From an uncultured Bacteroidales bacterium (GTDB lineage Bacteria; Bacteroidota; Bacteroidia; Bacteroidales; UBA4417), in the NCBI GenBank assembly GCA_903879715.1, contig CAIRMR010000027.1:1-55289 (forward strand): a stretch of DNA of 55,289 bases, in the 5' to 3' direction. Positions 10,137 through 19,702 of the stretch are shown in pieces. Made by a program: the position numbers and the translations under genes. The number at the start of each line of letters is the position of its first letter. Within the stretch, counting starts at the first letter, position 1. The notes under the pieces were generated by a model that saw only the letters and a program-made list of their open reading frames with translations, did no database searches and was not told where the DNA came from.

Positions 10137-11210
10137 TTAGTACTCTTTTTCTTTTTTGCTGAAGCCCAACGGATTCTTGTTCAGTTCAGCCCATTCCATG
10201 CGGTTTTTAAATATTTCACAGGCGAGGTAAGTTGCTGAACGCATTGATTCGGCTGATGCCAGGTCTTTCCCGGCAATATCGAAAGCCGTTCCGTGCGCGG
10301 GTGATGTACGCACATAAGGTAGTCCTGCGGTGAAATTTACGCCGTCTTCGAAACATAAGGTTTTAAATGGAATAAGCCCCTGGTCATGATACATGGCCAA
10401 TACAGCGTCGAATTGCTTATACCCTGATGATGCGAAAAATCCATCTGCCGGGTATGGACCGTAAACAAGTTGTCCTTTTTGCTGGGCAGCCTGAATGGCA
10501 GGAGTGATAATTTCAAGTTCTTCTTTCCCGATCAGGCCATTATCTCCCGCATGTGGATTCAGACCCAAAAGGGCGATACGAGGTTTACGCATACCGAAAT
10601 CCTTACGTAGCGATTCTTCCAGAATATTGATTTTGTCGGAGATAAGCGAAGTGGTTATTGTTTTTGCTACCTGATCCAACGCTATATGTTCAGTAACGAC
10701 GCCAATGCGGAGGTTTTCACCAACCATAAGCATGAGGTACGAAGTAACACCGAATTTTTCAGCTAAATAACCTGTGTGGCCGGTAAAGGGTTTTTGAGCC
10801 GCGTCCTGCACATTATGTTTATTTACCGGGGCAGTAACCAGTACATCTATCAATCCTTTTTTTAAATCTTCGACGGCAGCGTTTATGGATAATAACGCCA
10901 TTTCACCAGCAACTGTTGTTGATTCGCCAAGGTCAATTTTAATTTCTTTATCTGAAAGATTAATCAGGTTTGCTTTTTTTGGGGAAGCCTGGTCGGCAGA
11001 GCGGATAATATTAAAACTGAAATCGGGGATATTCAGCATCTTGCGATGATACGAGGCCACTTTAGATGTGCCGTATACAATGGGTGTAAAAAGCTCGGTA
11101 ATGCGTTGGTCGAGGCAGGTCTTGATAATTACCTCGTAGCTTATGCTGTTAATGTCGCCATGAGTAATTCCAACAACAATGCGGTTTTCGTTTTCAGATG
11201 TTCGGATCAT
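10137..11210 (-). CDS. pdxA: 4-hydroxythreonine-4-phosphate dehydrogenase
   Basis: A 357-residue member of the PdxA family, which oxidises 4-phosphohydroxy-L-threonine in pyridoxal-phosphate synthesis. Characteristic stretches are GITHGDINSISYEV at the N-terminus, APVNKH, GHTGYL with a metal-binding His, and HDQGLIPFK. The end TSPAHGTAFDIAGK matches the family well. An in-frame ATG at 11279 would add 23 residues with no family resemblance. I prefer 11210 because it is preceded by AAGGAAAAGT and because a TATCTTTG box (11237-11244, minus strand) lies between the two ATGs. PLP made by this pathway is the cofactor of the adjacent alanine racemase, though no operon link is visible. Confidence 0.93.
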   Translation of the reverse strand: MIRTSENENRIVVGITHGDINSISYEVIIKTCLDQRITELFTPIVYGTSKVASYHRKMLNIPDFSFNIIRSADQASPKKANLINLSDKEIKIDLGESTTVAGEMALLSINAAVEDLKKGLIDVLVTAPVNKHNVQDAAQKPFTGHTGYLAEKFGVTSYLMLMVGENLRIGVVTEHIALDQVAKTITTSLISDKINILEESLRKDFGMRKPRIALLGLNPHAGDNGLIGKEELEIITPAIQAAQQKGQLVYGPYPADGFFASSGYKQFDAVLAMYHDQGLIPFKTLCFEDGVNFTAGLPYVRTSPAHGTAFDIAGKDLASAESMRSATYLACEIFKNRMEWAELNKNPLGFSKKEKEY

Positions 11211-11236
11211 ACTTTTCCTTATTATTTCCCTGTCTG

Positions 11237-11244
11237 CAAAGATA
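11237..11244 (-). promoter_or_regulatory. Candidate -7 box (TATCTTTG) for pdxA
   Basis: Perfect TAnnTTTG match on the minus strand, 26 bases before the preferred ATG. It supports the shorter PdxA start. Confidence 0.5.
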
Positions 11245-11260
11245 AGCTTTTGACTGCATT

Positions 11261-11292
11261 TTGAATTTTTAAGTATCAAATTGTTACTTTTG
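11261..11292 (+). promoter_or_regulatory. Candidate promoter TTG-N21-TACTTTTG
   Basis: TTG at 11261-11263 and TACTTTTG at 11285-11292 on the plus strand fit the Bacteroidota pattern. It faces the metallophosphoesterase gene, which would then have a leader of about 225 bases that includes a C/T-rich word stretch (11396-11500). Confidence 0.4.
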
Positions 11293-11522
11293 TTTTAAAG
11301 AAATTCTAATAATAGCTGTAAATTGGGTAAACAGAGGCATAAATATGGTTATCAAAGAGCCGGGTTCCAGTTGCAAGGTTCCCATTGTCGACTTATCGCC
11401 CCTTGCTTTTTCTCTCTACACCCCATTATTTTCAATAATGAACTCCTCGTCCTTTCGTCTCTTGCCTTGTCGCTCATCGCCCTTTCATCTTGTCAACCAT
11501 ATCATAAACCCAATCTTCTACA

Positions 11523-12389
11523 ATGAACACCTGTTTTTTTGTAAGCGATCTGCATGGCAAATTGAGTCGTTACGAGGCTCTCTTCAAATTGATAAAAAAG
11601 GAGAAGCCGGATTTCGTTTTTATAGGTGGTGATTTATTCCCGCACCGAAATATTCAATCGGGCCAAACCCAGGACAGGCAGTTTGATTTTGTTCAGGATT
11701 TTATGATCCGGAAATTTAGCAAACTTAAAGAAAAGATGGATTGTGCCTATCCGGAAATTTTTCTTATTCCGGGCAATGATGATCTGAAAATTAATTTTAA
11801 AGAACTGGCTGAGGGTGAAAAAACTGATCTTTGGCGGAACCTGCATAATCAAGGTGTTGTGATCGGGAAATACAGGTTTTACGGGTATGGCTGTGTGCCT
11901 CCAACACCATTCAGGATTAAAGACTGGGATAGGTTTGATATTTCAAAAGAGATTGAAGAAGGATGTATTGCACCAGCTGATGGATTCCATTCATTAGCCT
12001 CTGATCATGATCCGGAGAATGATACCATCGAAAAAGATATACAGATACTGGTTAAAGATGAAAACCTGGAATCCGGAGTGTTCCTGTTTCATTCGCCACC
12101 ATTTAATTCTTTGCTCGATGTAGCTACCCTACATATTTTTGATCCGGGGCAGCAAGCGGCAACTCTTAATGTCGGGAGCAAGGCTATCCGCAATTTTATT
12201 GATGAAAAACAACCCTATATCACCATGCATGGACATATTCATGAATCGGCTCGTATCACAGGTGAGTGGAAACAAAATTTTGGCAAGACCCTTTCATTTT
12301 CAGCTGCTCATGACGGACCCGAACTGGCTATTATTAAATTTGAATTAAATGATCCTTTATCTGCTTCGCGAAGGTTGATAAAAACATAA
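11523..12389 (+). CDS. Calcineurin-like metallophosphoesterase
   Basis: A 288-residue protein with the five metallophosphoesterase blocks in order: SDLHG (8-12), GGDLFP (35-40), PGNDD (a variant of GNHD), FHSPPFNS and MHGHIHES. These ligand a two-metal centre that hydrolyses a phosphoester. The substrate cannot be read from the sequence. No signal peptide is visible, so it is probably cytoplasmic. It stands alone: the upstream neighbour pdxA is divergent and the downstream leucyl aminopeptidase is convergent. Directly after its stop comes a run of GTCGGAT words. Confidence 0.85.
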   Translation: MNTCFFVSDLHGKLSRYEALFKLIKKEKPDFVFIGGDLFPHRNIQSGQTQDRQFDFVQDFMIRKFSKLKEKMDCAYPEIFLIPGNDDLKINFKELAEGEKTDLWRNLHNQGVVIGKYRFYGYGCVPPTPFRIKDWDRFDISKEIEEGCIAPADGFHSLASDHDPENDTIEKDIQILVKDENLESGVFLFHSPPFNSLLDVATLHIFDPGQQAATLNVGSKAIRNFIDEKQPYITMHGHIHESARITGEWKQNFGKTLSFSAAHDGPELAIIKFELNDPLSASRRLIKT

Positions 12390-12390
12390 A

Positions 12391-12432
12391 AATGTCGGAT
12401 GTCGGATGTGCGATTTCGGATGTTGGAATGAA
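12391..12432 (+). repeat. GTCGGAT word repeat after the metallophosphoesterase stop
   Basis: ATGTCGGATGTCGGATGT and a third, degenerate copy (TTCGGATGTTGG) begin two bases after the stop codon. It is one of several different word-type repeats that begin at gene ends in this window. Confidence 0.7.
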
Positions 12433-12512
12433 TTTTTGTGCGCCTAAGGCATTTCGCTCCTTGCGCCTTTTTTTTTCTATTCCTTTACCTTTATCGCTAT
12501 TCCCATTTGTAC

Positions 12513-12531
12513 AGACGCGATGCTCGCGTCT
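12513..12531. repeat. REP-like hairpin AGACGCGA-TGC-TCGCGTCT
   Basis: A perfect 8-bp stem with a three-base loop. Hairpins of this sequence type are dispersed in intergenic DNA of many Bacteroidota. It lies between two convergent genes and has no T-tract, so it is better called an extragenic palindrome than a terminator. Confidence 0.75.
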
Positions 12532-12535
12532 CTTA

Positions 12536-12605
12536 AATCCCCAATCCCCAATCCAAATTCCAAATCTCAATCCCCAATCCAAATCCTAAACCCTAACCCC
12601 CAAAT
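12536..12605 (-). repeat. G-rich word repeat overlapping the leucyl aminopeptidase stop
   Basis: On the sense (minus) strand of the aminopeptidase the coding end runs into GGGGGTTAGGGTTTAGG and then GGATTTGGATTGGGGATT words. The TAG stop (12593-12595) is itself part of the GGGTTAGGG word, and the final Gly-Gly codons are repeat-derived. Confidence 0.75.
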
Positions 12606-14038
12606 CCTTTGACAAAATCAAACAACAGCCTAACTCCAACTCCCGTTCCTCCAACTGTCCTGTAACTATCCCGTTTGTCAATAAAAGCCGGCCCCGCAAT
12701 ATCCAGGTGAATCCAGGGGTAATCCGTAAAATGCTGTAAAAATTTACCGGCAGTTATTGCCCCGGCAAACTTACCCCCGATATTTTTCAGGTCGGCAATT
12801 TCTGATTTCAATAACTCTTCGTAGTCGTCCCAGAACGGAAATTCCGCAATCCGTTCGCAAACGCTGAAACTTGATTTTACCAGTTGAGGGAAATAGCTTT
12901 CAGCTTTGTTATGCATTCCTGCAATTCCTATGCGACCTAAAGCTGCTTCCGCGGCTCCTGTAAGCGTGGCGATATCAATTACCAGCAAGGGATCATATTT
13001 TTTAGCATAAGTGAGCGCATCGGCAAGTATAAGCCTGCCTTCTGCATCCGTATTCAGTACTTCAACGGTTGTTCCATCCATCATGGTAATTATATCTCCC
13101 GGAACATAAGCATTTCCATCAGGTCTATTGTCGGTAGCTGGAACAAGAGCAACCACATAAACCGGCAATTTAGCCAGAGCTATGGCATATATTGCGGAAG
13201 CAACGGCAGCCGCGCCCGACATATCGCATTTCATGGTATCCATGGATGAAGTTGGCTTCAGGCTCAGCCCGCCGGTATCGTACACCACGCCTTTGCCTAC
13301 AAAAACAATGGGTTTGGAATTAACAGCTCCTTCAGGTTTGTATTCCATAATGCTGAAAGTCGGCGGATCAATACTTCCAAAATTTACAGCCAGTAATCCT
13401 CCCATTTTCAAAGCTTCAATCTTCTGCTTATTCAGAACTTCAATTTTGATACCTGCTTCTTGCGCCATAATTTCGAAATCCTGCGCCAGTTTTTCGGCAT
13501 TGAGCGTGGAAAGGGGTTCGTTGATAAGCGAACGGCAGGTATAAACCGCTTTACAAAGAATATTGAGTTCCGAAATTTCTTTTTCCGAAATATCAGGACT
13601 TACAATTTCAACCGTTTTAATGGAAGACTCTTTTTCTCCCCGGTCCTTACGATATTTTAGAAACTGGTAATTGCCTAACACCAAACCTTCAGCAAAGGCA
13701 AGTGTTTCAGCTTGTAAATGGCTGGCATCAATAATGCTTACTCTTTCGGTTTTATGTTCATTAAATAATCCCAACAGACTTTCGCCTGATTTCCGGTATT
13801 TTTCAATCAACTTGTCTTTTGTGGCTAGTTCGTCACTTTCAAATTTGCAAACAACCGCTATATGACCGAGTTTATTCAATATGACAGTATTCTGATTTTT
13901 CTCAGCCAGTCTTTTGGAAATATATTCAGTTTCTTTTTCTTCAAATCTATCTTTTGGTAAATGAGAAATGTCTGAAACCAGATAAATATTGGTTTCGTTT
14001 TTATTGATATCTGATTTTTTTACGATTTCTGGTAGCAT
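12593..14038 (-). CDS. pepA: Leucyl aminopeptidase, M17 family
   Basis: A 481-residue two-metal aminopeptidase. The signature NTDAEGRL is at 329-336. The metal- and substrate-binding stretch VGKGVVYDTGGLSLKP precedes it, followed by MKCDMSGAAAV, and ATLTGA follows. The N-terminal ~160 residues are the variable regulatory domain. It removes N-terminal residues from peptides in the cytoplasm, probably as a hexamer. The C-terminal GFGG is encoded inside a G-rich intergenic repeat that also supplies the stop codon, so the last residues have probably been reshaped by repeat insertion. The end is convergent with the metallophosphoesterase. Confidence 0.93.
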   Translation of the reverse strand: MLPEIVKKSDINKNETNIYLVSDISHLPKDRFEEKETEYISKRLAEKNQNTVILNKLGHIAVVCKFESDELATKDKLIEKYRKSGESLLGLFNEHKTERVSIIDASHLQAETLAFAEGLVLGNYQFLKYRKDRGEKESSIKTVEIVSPDISEKEISELNILCKAVYTCRSLINEPLSTLNAEKLAQDFEIMAQEAGIKIEVLNKQKIEALKMGGLLAVNFGSIDPPTFSIMEYKPEGAVNSKPIVFVGKGVVYDTGGLSLKPTSSMDTMKCDMSGAAAVASAIYAIALAKLPVYVVALVPATDNRPDGNAYVPGDIITMMDGTTVEVLNTDAEGRLILADALTYAKKYDPLLVIDIATLTGAAEAALGRIGIAGMHNKAESYFPQLVKSSFSVCERIAEFPFWDDYEELLKSEIADLKNIGGKFAGAITAGKFLQHFTDYPWIHLDIAGPAFIDKRDSYRTVGGTGVGVRLLFDFVKGFGG

Positions 14039-14382
14039 ATTTTTAAGAAATTAAAGTTTAAACGGAGGCAATTTAAATATTCCGAACATTGAACGGTAAA
14101 AGTAAAACAACTTACTATCAATATAGCTGAAGGAATGTCTTACATTTCCTTTTATTTTTGTAAAAAGCAGGAATTAACTGAAAATCAATATCGGTTTAAA
14201 ATGGTATGTCCAATTAAATTGAACTACAGCCCAGATGAACCATACTCAGCAAAGATATTTTCTTTGCCATCATTTTCTTTCTGTATCAGGTACTTTTAAC
14301 ATCAAACGCAATTGCACTGCACTCAGAATGCGGGATTCTTAAACTTTGAATGGAGAAGCCATTTGAACCACTAAACTCTTTT
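14039..14382. other. 344-base gene-free interval between comM and pepA
   Basis: No credible gene. There is an AAGGAATGT/ACATTTCCTT hairpin (14130-14151) followed by TTATTTTTG on the plus strand. It looks like a terminator although no plus-strand gene precedes it. There is also a 7-bp hairpin GCAAAGA/TCTTTGC (14249-14267). Confidence 0.5.
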
Positions 14383-15921
14383 CTATCCTCCCCATGTTTC
14401 CCTGTCAAGACTACGGTAATGGATTGCCTCAGCAAGATGTTCCGTTTTAATATCAGGACTGTTATCGAGATCGGCAATTGTCCGCGAAACTTTCAGGATT
14501 CGGTCGTAAGCACGGGCCGATAAGCTCAGTTTTTCCATAGCTGTTTTCAGCAGGTTATGACCTTCTTCCGTGATAACGCAAATCTGCCTGAGCATCTTGC
14601 TGCTCATCTGAGCGTTACAGTGGATATTCTTGCTGTCCTTATACCGTTCTTCCTGTACAAGCCTGGCACGGGTGACTCTTTCGCGGATGGATGCACTTTT
14701 CTCCGATTGCCGTAAACTGGTAAGTTCCCTGAAAGGAACCGGAACCACTTCCACATGAATATCAATGCGGTCGAGCAGGGGACCTGAAATTTTATTCAGG
14801 TATTTCTGTACAATGCCCGGTCCGCAAACACAATCTTTTTCCGGATGGTTGTAATAGCCGCAGGGACAAGGATTCATTGCTGCTATCAACATGAAAGACG
14901 CTGGGTAAGTGACCGAAAATTTGGCTCTTGATATTGTAATAACCCTGTCTTCCAAGGGCTGGCGGAGAACTTCCAGAACTGTACGTTTAAATTCAGGCAA
15001 TTCGTCGAGGAATAAAACGCCGTTATTTGCTAAGGAAATTTCCCCGGGTTGCGGATTTCCTCCGCCACCGACCAGCGCTACATCTGAAATGGTGTGGTGC
15101 GGACTTCTGAATGGCCTGATGCTGATCAGTGCTGTTTCGTGCTCCATCTTACCTGCAACAGAATGTATCTTGGTGGTTTCGAGGGCTTCGTGAAGATTGA
15201 GCGGGGGTAAAATGGATGGAAGCCGTTTGGCCAGCATGGTTTTCCCGGAACCGGGAGGCCCGATCAAAATTACGTTATGACCGCCTGCTGCCGCTATTTC
15301 CAACGAGCGTTTTATGTTTTCCTGGCCTTTAACATCACTGAAGTCGAATTCGTAACTATCGAGATGTGAATAGAATTCTTCGCGTGTGTTAACAATGGTG
15401 GGCTCAAGCTGAAGGCTGCCTTCCAGAAACTGTATGACCTCGTTCAGCGTTTCTACTCCAAAAACTTCAAGGTCATTAACTATGGCGGCTTCGCGCGCGT
15501 TTACTGCCGGAAGAATAAAACCTTTGTATCCATTATCGCGGGCCTCAATGGCAATTGGTAAGGCTCCTTTTATGGGTTGAAGGCTGCCGTCGAGCGACAG
15601 TTCGCCCATAATTATATATTTATCCAGCACTTCGGTAATTAACTGTTCCGAAGCCGACAATAACCCGATAGCAATTGGAAGATCATACGAAGATCCTTCT
15701 TTACGGATATCAGCCGGGGCCATATTGATTATTATCTTCTTTCGTGGAAACTTATAACCGATATTCTGTAGCGCAGCTTCAATCCGCTGGTGGCTTTCCT
15801 TAACCGCATTGTCGGGCAATCCAACCATAGAAAATTGTATCCCCTGATCGACGTTGACTTCGATAGTTATAACTGTAGCCGTGATACCCTGAATAGCGCA
15901 TCCGAATGTTTTAACGAGCAT
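14383..15921 (-). CDS. comM: YifB/ComM family Mg-chelatase-like AAA+ ATPase
   Basis: A 512-residue protein with the ComM architecture. The N-terminal Lon-S5-like/ChlI domain (~1-170) begins [13 protein letters not shown]. The AAA+ core has Walker A GPPGSGKT (221-228), a sensor region around [14 protein letters not shown], and a C-terminal Mg-chelatase domain with [19 protein letters not shown]. ComM is a hexameric helicase that promotes branch migration during recombination of incoming DNA in naturally transformable bacteria. In Bacteroidota this exact role is inferred only. The gene stands alone. Confidence 0.92.
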   Translation of the reverse strand: MLVKTFGCAIQGITATVITIEVNVDQGIQFSMVGLPDNAVKESHQRIEAALQNIGYKFPRKKIIINMAPADIRKEGSSYDLPIAIGLLSASEQLITEVLDKYIIMGELSLDGSLQPIKGALPIAIEARDNGYKGFILPAVNAREAAIVNDLEVFGVETLNEVIQFLEGSLQLEPTIVNTREEFYSHLDSYEFDFSDVKGQENIKRSLEIAAAGGHNVILIGPPGSGKTMLAKRLPSILPPLNLHEALETTKIHSVAGKMEHETALISIRPFRSPHHTISDVALVGGGGNPQPGEISLANNGVLFLDELPEFKRTVLEVLRQPLEDRVITISRAKFSVTYPASFMLIAAMNPCPCGYYNHPEKDCVCGPGIVQKYLNKISGPLLDRIDIHVEVVPVPFRELTSLRQSEKSASIRERVTRARLVQEERYKDSKNIHCNAQMSSKMLRQICVITEEGHNLLKTAMEKLSLSARAYDRILKVSRTIADLDNSPDIKTEHLAEAIHYRSLDRETWGG

Positions 15922-16078
15922 AGCTAATTATTTAATAGCAGGTTAAAAGTACATTATTTTCTTTTTAAAGTATCATAGGATACGTGAATACCATAAAAAA
16001 TCGATTACTTTGTGCCAATTATAGTTGCACTATGAACTTTTTATAAAATAAATCGTTCTACAAGATAAATAATTAAGC

Positions 16079-16285
16079 ATGTTACATACACACGAAGAAT
16101 CTAACAACCATGTAAAATCTCCATGCCGGGGAGTGTGTACGCTTGATCATAAGGGGAAATGTGTAGGATGTTTCCGCAAACTTGATGAAATTGCCAACTG
16201 GAGTGTTTATAATGATTTCCAGCGAGCTGAGATATTAAAAATGACAACGCTCCGAATGCAGCTTCCCGATATTTTTGATAGCTGA
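16079..16285 (+). CDS. DUF1289 small Cys-rich protein
   Basis: A 68-residue protein with SPCRGVC, KGKCVGC and a following RKLDEIANW segment. This is the DUF1289 pattern of four cysteines that probably bind a metal. Function is not established. It is a single gene, and its end is followed by ~60 bases and then the long ACGATTT array. No close promoter match was seen. Confidence 0.85.
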   Translation: MLHTHEESNNHVKSPCRGVCTLDHKGKCVGCFRKLDEIANWSVYNDFQRAEILKMTTLRMQLPDIFDS

Positions 16286-16343
16286 AAATTTATTTCGTAT
16301 TCTGCGTTTTTGACCTATTCTCTATTTTTGATTTAGACAATCT

Positions 16344-16605
16344 ACGATTTACGATTTACGATTTACGATTTACGATTTTACGATTTTACGATTTACGATT
16401 TACAATTTACGATTTACGATTTACGATTTTACGATTTACGATTTACGATTTACGATTTACGATTTTACGATTAACGATTTTATGATTTACGATTTACGAT
16501 TTACGATTTACGATTTTACGATTTACGATTTTACGATTTTACGATTTACGATTTTACGATTAACGATTTACGATTTACGATTAACGATTTTACGATTAAC
16601 GGTTT
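16344..16605. repeat. Tandem ACGATTT(T) array, about 36 units
   Basis: Roughly 36 head-to-tail units of a 7- or 8-base word, ACGATTT with an optional extra T and a few ACGATTA, ACAATTT or ATGATTT variants, fill about 262 bases. The array ends four bases before the ndh stop codon (16610-16612) and takes up almost the whole interval between two convergent genes. Units have no spacers, so it is not CRISPR. The mix of 7- and 8-base units gives no open reading frame. Confidence 0.95.
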
Positions 16606-16609
16606 ACCA

Positions 16610-17893
16610 TCACCCATTCTTCCTCACCGTCGGCTTTAAAATCAAGCGCAGCGACTGATCGTAAGTAACATAATTCCAGAACCAATTTATAAATACAAGT
16701 AATCGGTTTTTAACACCAACTATTGCCATCAGGTGAACAAACATCCATGTGAGCCAGGCAAAAAATCCATAAAAACGAACAAAAGGCAGTTCTACCACCG
16801 CAAGATTTCGACCTATTGTTGCCATGGATCCTTTGTTAAAATAGTGATACGGCTTCATTGGTTTATTCTTTTGCTGGCGGTTAAGGTTCAGGGCAAGCAG
16901 CTTTGCCTGTTGAATAGCCGGTTGCGCCATTTGCGGATGCCCGTTGGGATAATTACTTTCCGTCATGTACGCGTTATCGCCCAGGGCGTAAATATCTTCA
17001 AAGCCTTCTACCTGGTTAAATGAGTTTACTTTAATCCGGTTACCACGTGCATACAACTCCGCATTAAGTCCTGCAGTTTGACTTCCCGAGACGCCTGCCG
17101 CCCAAACCAGGGTTTTTGCCGAAATCTGAATATTATTGAGAATACTGACTTTTTCTCCGTCGTAGTCGCTCACCTGCGCGTTGCATAGTACATTTACTCC
17201 AAGTTTATGAAGATAACTTTCGGCATGACTCGCCGATTGCTCGGTCATTCCACCTAAAACGCGGCTTCCTGCCTCTACCAGGTAAATGTTCATTTTGCTG
17301 AAGTCAATTTCAGGGTAGTCTTTTGGAAGTATAAACTTTCTCATTTCTGCCAGCGTACCTGAAACTTCAACACCAGTCGGCCCTCCGCCAACAACAACAA
17401 TGTTCAGCAACGCTTTTTTCTTTTCGGCATCTGCTTCTGTAAGTGCATCTTCAAAGTTCTGCAGAATTTTATTTCTCAGGCTGAGTGCTTCTCCTACCGA
17501 TTTCATAGGAATAGCAAATTGGGCAATATGCTTCATTCCAAAAAAATTGGTATCTACACCCATTGCCAATACAAGGATGTCATAGTTTAATGTGCCCAGT
17601 GTGGTTATAACTTCTTTATTATCCGTATTCACACCTGTAATTTCAGCAACCCGGATAAAGACATTCTCTGAGTTCTGGAATATTTTTCGCAATGGAAATG
17701 AAATGGCGCTGGGTTCGAGGCCGGCAGTGGCTACCTGGTAAAACAAAGGTTGAAACTGGTGGAAATTATTTTTGTCGATAAGCACGACCTGGAAATCACT
17801 GTCAGCAAGTTTAGTGGCTATTTTGAGCCCCGCAAATCCGCCCCCTGCAATAAGAACGCGTTTTTGCCTGGTAACTGGTATATTGAGTTGCAT
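16610..17893 (-). CDS. ndh: Type II NADH:quinone oxidoreductase (NDH-2)
   Basis: A 427-residue flavoprotein with two Rossmann motifs: FAD-binding GGGFAG (17-22) and NADH-binding GGGPTG (169-174). HQFQPLFYQVATAGLEPSAI is the NDH-2 fingerprint, and ALGDNAY (FAD contact) comes later. The C-terminal ~60 residues contain amphipathic or hydrophobic stretches (FFAWLTWMFVHLM) for peripheral membrane attachment. It passes electrons from NADH to menaquinone without pumping protons. The stop codon is next to the ACGATTT array. Confidence 0.92.
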   Translation of the reverse strand: MQLNIPVTRQKRVLIAGGGFAGLKIATKLADSDFQVVLIDKNNFHQFQPLFYQVATAGLEPSAISFPLRKIFQNSENVFIRVAEITGVNTDNKEVITTLGTLNYDILVLAMGVDTNFFGMKHIAQFAIPMKSVGEALSLRNKILQNFEDALTEADAEKKKALLNIVVVGGGPTGVEVSGTLAEMRKFILPKDYPEIDFSKMNIYLVEAGSRVLGGMTEQSASHAESYLHKLGVNVLCNAQVSDYDGEKVSILNNIQISAKTLVWAAGVSGSQTAGLNAELYARGNRIKVNSFNQVEGFEDIYALGDNAYMTESNYPNGHPQMAQPAIQQAKLLALNLNRQQKNKPMKPYHYFNKGSMATIGRNLAVVELPFVRFYGFFAWLTWMFVHLMAIVGVKNRLLVFINWFWNYVTYDQSLRLILKPTVRKNG

Positions 17894-18042
17894 TGTTAAT
17901 TGTACAAGTTTAACGATTTGTATTAATAATTAAACAAACTGTAGCGGACAAGGTTTTGTGAAAGCCAATAAATACTTTCACTTGTCTGAATATGATTCCT
18001 TGACAAATAATTCATTTGCCAGAATTATCAACATTATTCAAA

Positions 18043-18069
18043 AAAAAATCCCGCAATCGCAGGATTTTT
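18043..18069 (-). terminator. Rho-independent terminator of the OMPP1-like gene
   Basis: Stem AAATCC-C-GC with GC-A-GGATTT (one C/A mismatch, four-base loop), followed on the minus strand by a run of eight T. It lies about 40 bases after the stop at 18111. Confidence 0.75.
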
Positions 18070-18110
18070 AGATATTTATTCAAAACTAATTTAGTTTCAT
18101 TAAACCCGGA

Positions 18111-19580
18111 TTATAGTCTGAATCCCAGCGTAAAACTGTATGAATTACTTTTGTATGTGTTGCTGGAAGCAGGAGCGTAACCGTAAATGTAATACAAATC
18201 TTTCGAGCTCATATGATTGTAGGAGAAATCAAGGAAATAGGCTTTTTCCTGAATTCCAAAACCTAAGGAATACCCGGTGCGTGAACCTAAGCCTGACATA
18301 CCTTCATTTTGATAGGGTGAGCCATATATACTATACCCACCTCTGAAAGCAAACATTCCTGCTTTCCATTCAGTGCCAAACCTGAAATTGTTGGCAGTGG
18401 TATACGTTGTACGAATGGTGTTGTTTTCATCCTGAAAGGTATAATCGCTGGCGCGTAATCGTGCGGATGAATAATCAATGTGTTCGTAATCAGCGCTTAG
18501 TAAGCCATGTTGCCCGATGATAAAAGCAAGGCTACCGAGGGCTCTCATAGGAGTAGTGATTTTATAATCATAATTCCCATCAGGCGAACTGGCGTCGAAA
18601 CGGGTACTGGGATTGCCGGAAATAGGAGGTAAGTCGAAATTGGAAGTCATGGTAGCGCCATAGGAGTCATGCATGTCATTGTAAGCAGTTGGAGTATGTA
18701 GGGCACCGCCAATCCGGATATAGTCAACCGGTTTGTAAATAAAGCCAAACTTGAAATTGAACCCGGTTCCTTTGGTGTTAAGATATTCCGTGCGAGTATA
18801 AGATTTTAGATCAGCGCTTAGATTATTATCATCTTTTTCCGTGTAGGTGCTTTCTTCCTGGTAATTTATATGCGGAAATCCGAAAGTTATTCCCATAAAG
18901 AGTTTGTCGTCAAAATTTGTTCCTGCGCTGATAACTGTTTCAGTTATTCCTCCCCGGGTTTCAATGGATTTGGTTTGTTGAAGTGGGCCATAAGGCATAT
19001 CCACTTGCCAGATACCATTATTATCCATATAAAGCAAGTTTGCGTCGTAGGCTAAGCCCGCACCAAAATCATCAAGGTTGGCTCTGTCACTGCCGGAATA
19101 GTCAGCATCATCACGATATTTCATCATCAGGGTACTGTCAGATGCTGAATTTACGCCATTAATCAGCGTTCGGTTATTGAACATAGCCTGCCTGTTCATT
19201 CCAAATCCAAACTGAATCTGTTTAAGATGGCTGGCGTTGTTTTCATTTAGTTTTATTGACATCACATAGCCTATATTTGCCAGGTAGAGTGTGGTGCGGG
19301 CATCACTATTCATACTGCCAATGTAGTTGGATTCAGAATTGTTCGAAGACAAAACAGGGGTTATTGAAAATTCTGATTTGCGGTAAAGCCCTATCCCTGC
19401 CGGATTCTGGCTAAGGCTGGAAAAATTAGCTCCCAGTGCCCCGTAAGCACCTGACATGCCCATAAACCTGGCAGTGCCACTGTAATTTATTAATGAGTAG
19501 CGAAGCGCATCATTCTCATTCTGAGCAAACATTGTTGCAGAAAATAAGGTTAAAATTAGTATTGCAAATGTCTTTTTCAT
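18111..19580 (-). CDS. OMPP1/FadL-like outer membrane beta-barrel protein
   Basis: A 489-residue protein when started at MKKTF, with a signal peptide cleaved after FAQ (about residue 20). The mature N-terminus shows ARFMGMSGAYGALG followed by SSLSQNPAGIGLYR, the hallmark plug region of the OMPP1/FadL/TodX transporters. The rest alternates aromatic and polar residues in barrel strands and ends with FTLGFRL. It probably moves a hydrophobic compound across the outer membrane; the cargo is unknown. A longer frame starting at 19619 adds 13 residues ahead of the signal peptide and is unlikely. Confidence 0.82.
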   Translation of the reverse strand: MKKTFAILILTLFSATMFAQNENDALRYSLINYSGTARFMGMSGAYGALGANFSSLSQNPAGIGLYRKSEFSITPVLSSNNSESNYIGSMNSDARTTLYLANIGYVMSIKLNENNASHLKQIQFGFGMNRQAMFNNRTLINGVNSASDSTLMMKYRDDADYSGSDRANLDDFGAGLAYDANLLYMDNNGIWQVDMPYGPLQQTKSIETRGGITETVISAGTNFDDKLFMGITFGFPHINYQEESTYTEKDDNNLSADLKSYTRTEYLNTKGTGFNFKFGFIYKPVDYIRIGGALHTPTAYNDMHDSYGATMTSNFDLPPISGNPSTRFDASSPDGNYDYKITTPMRALGSLAFIIGQHGLLSADYEHIDYSSARLRASDYTFQDENNTIRTTYTTANNFRFGTEWKAGMFAFRGGYSIYGSPYQNEGMSGLGSRTGYSLGFGIQEKAYFLDFSYNHMSSKDLYYIYGYAPASSNTYKSNSYSFTLGFRL

Positions 19581-19606
19581 AGCTGTATATTTTTTTTTCG
19601 ACAACA

Positions 19607-19666
19607 AAAAACCTGCCACCTTTAAGGCGTCACCAATTTTGAACCTATTGAGAGGTGCAGGTTTTA
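19607..19666 (-). terminator. Long-loop terminator hairpin after the low-complexity lipoprotein
   Basis: AAAACCTGCCACCT pairs with AGGTGCAGGTTTT (one bulged C) across a loop of about 30 bases. On the minus strand a T-run follows. It separates the lipoprotein from the OMPP1-like gene downstream on the same strand. Confidence 0.6.
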
Positions 19667-19702
19667 AGAAATTTCAATTTACTGGTTAGTAAAAGATAGT
19701 AA

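Noticed and set aside
11211-11279. Extended start of pdxA
   Set aside because: Lies upstream of the TATCTTTG box and has no family match.
12334-12589. Two opposed open frames of about 65-82 residues
   Set aside because: Both read the CCAATCCC and GACGCGA repeats (Trp-Gly and Asn-Pro-Gln runs); no homology or start context.
16344-16605. CRISPR array
   Set aside because: 7-8-base units with no spacers and no cas genes.
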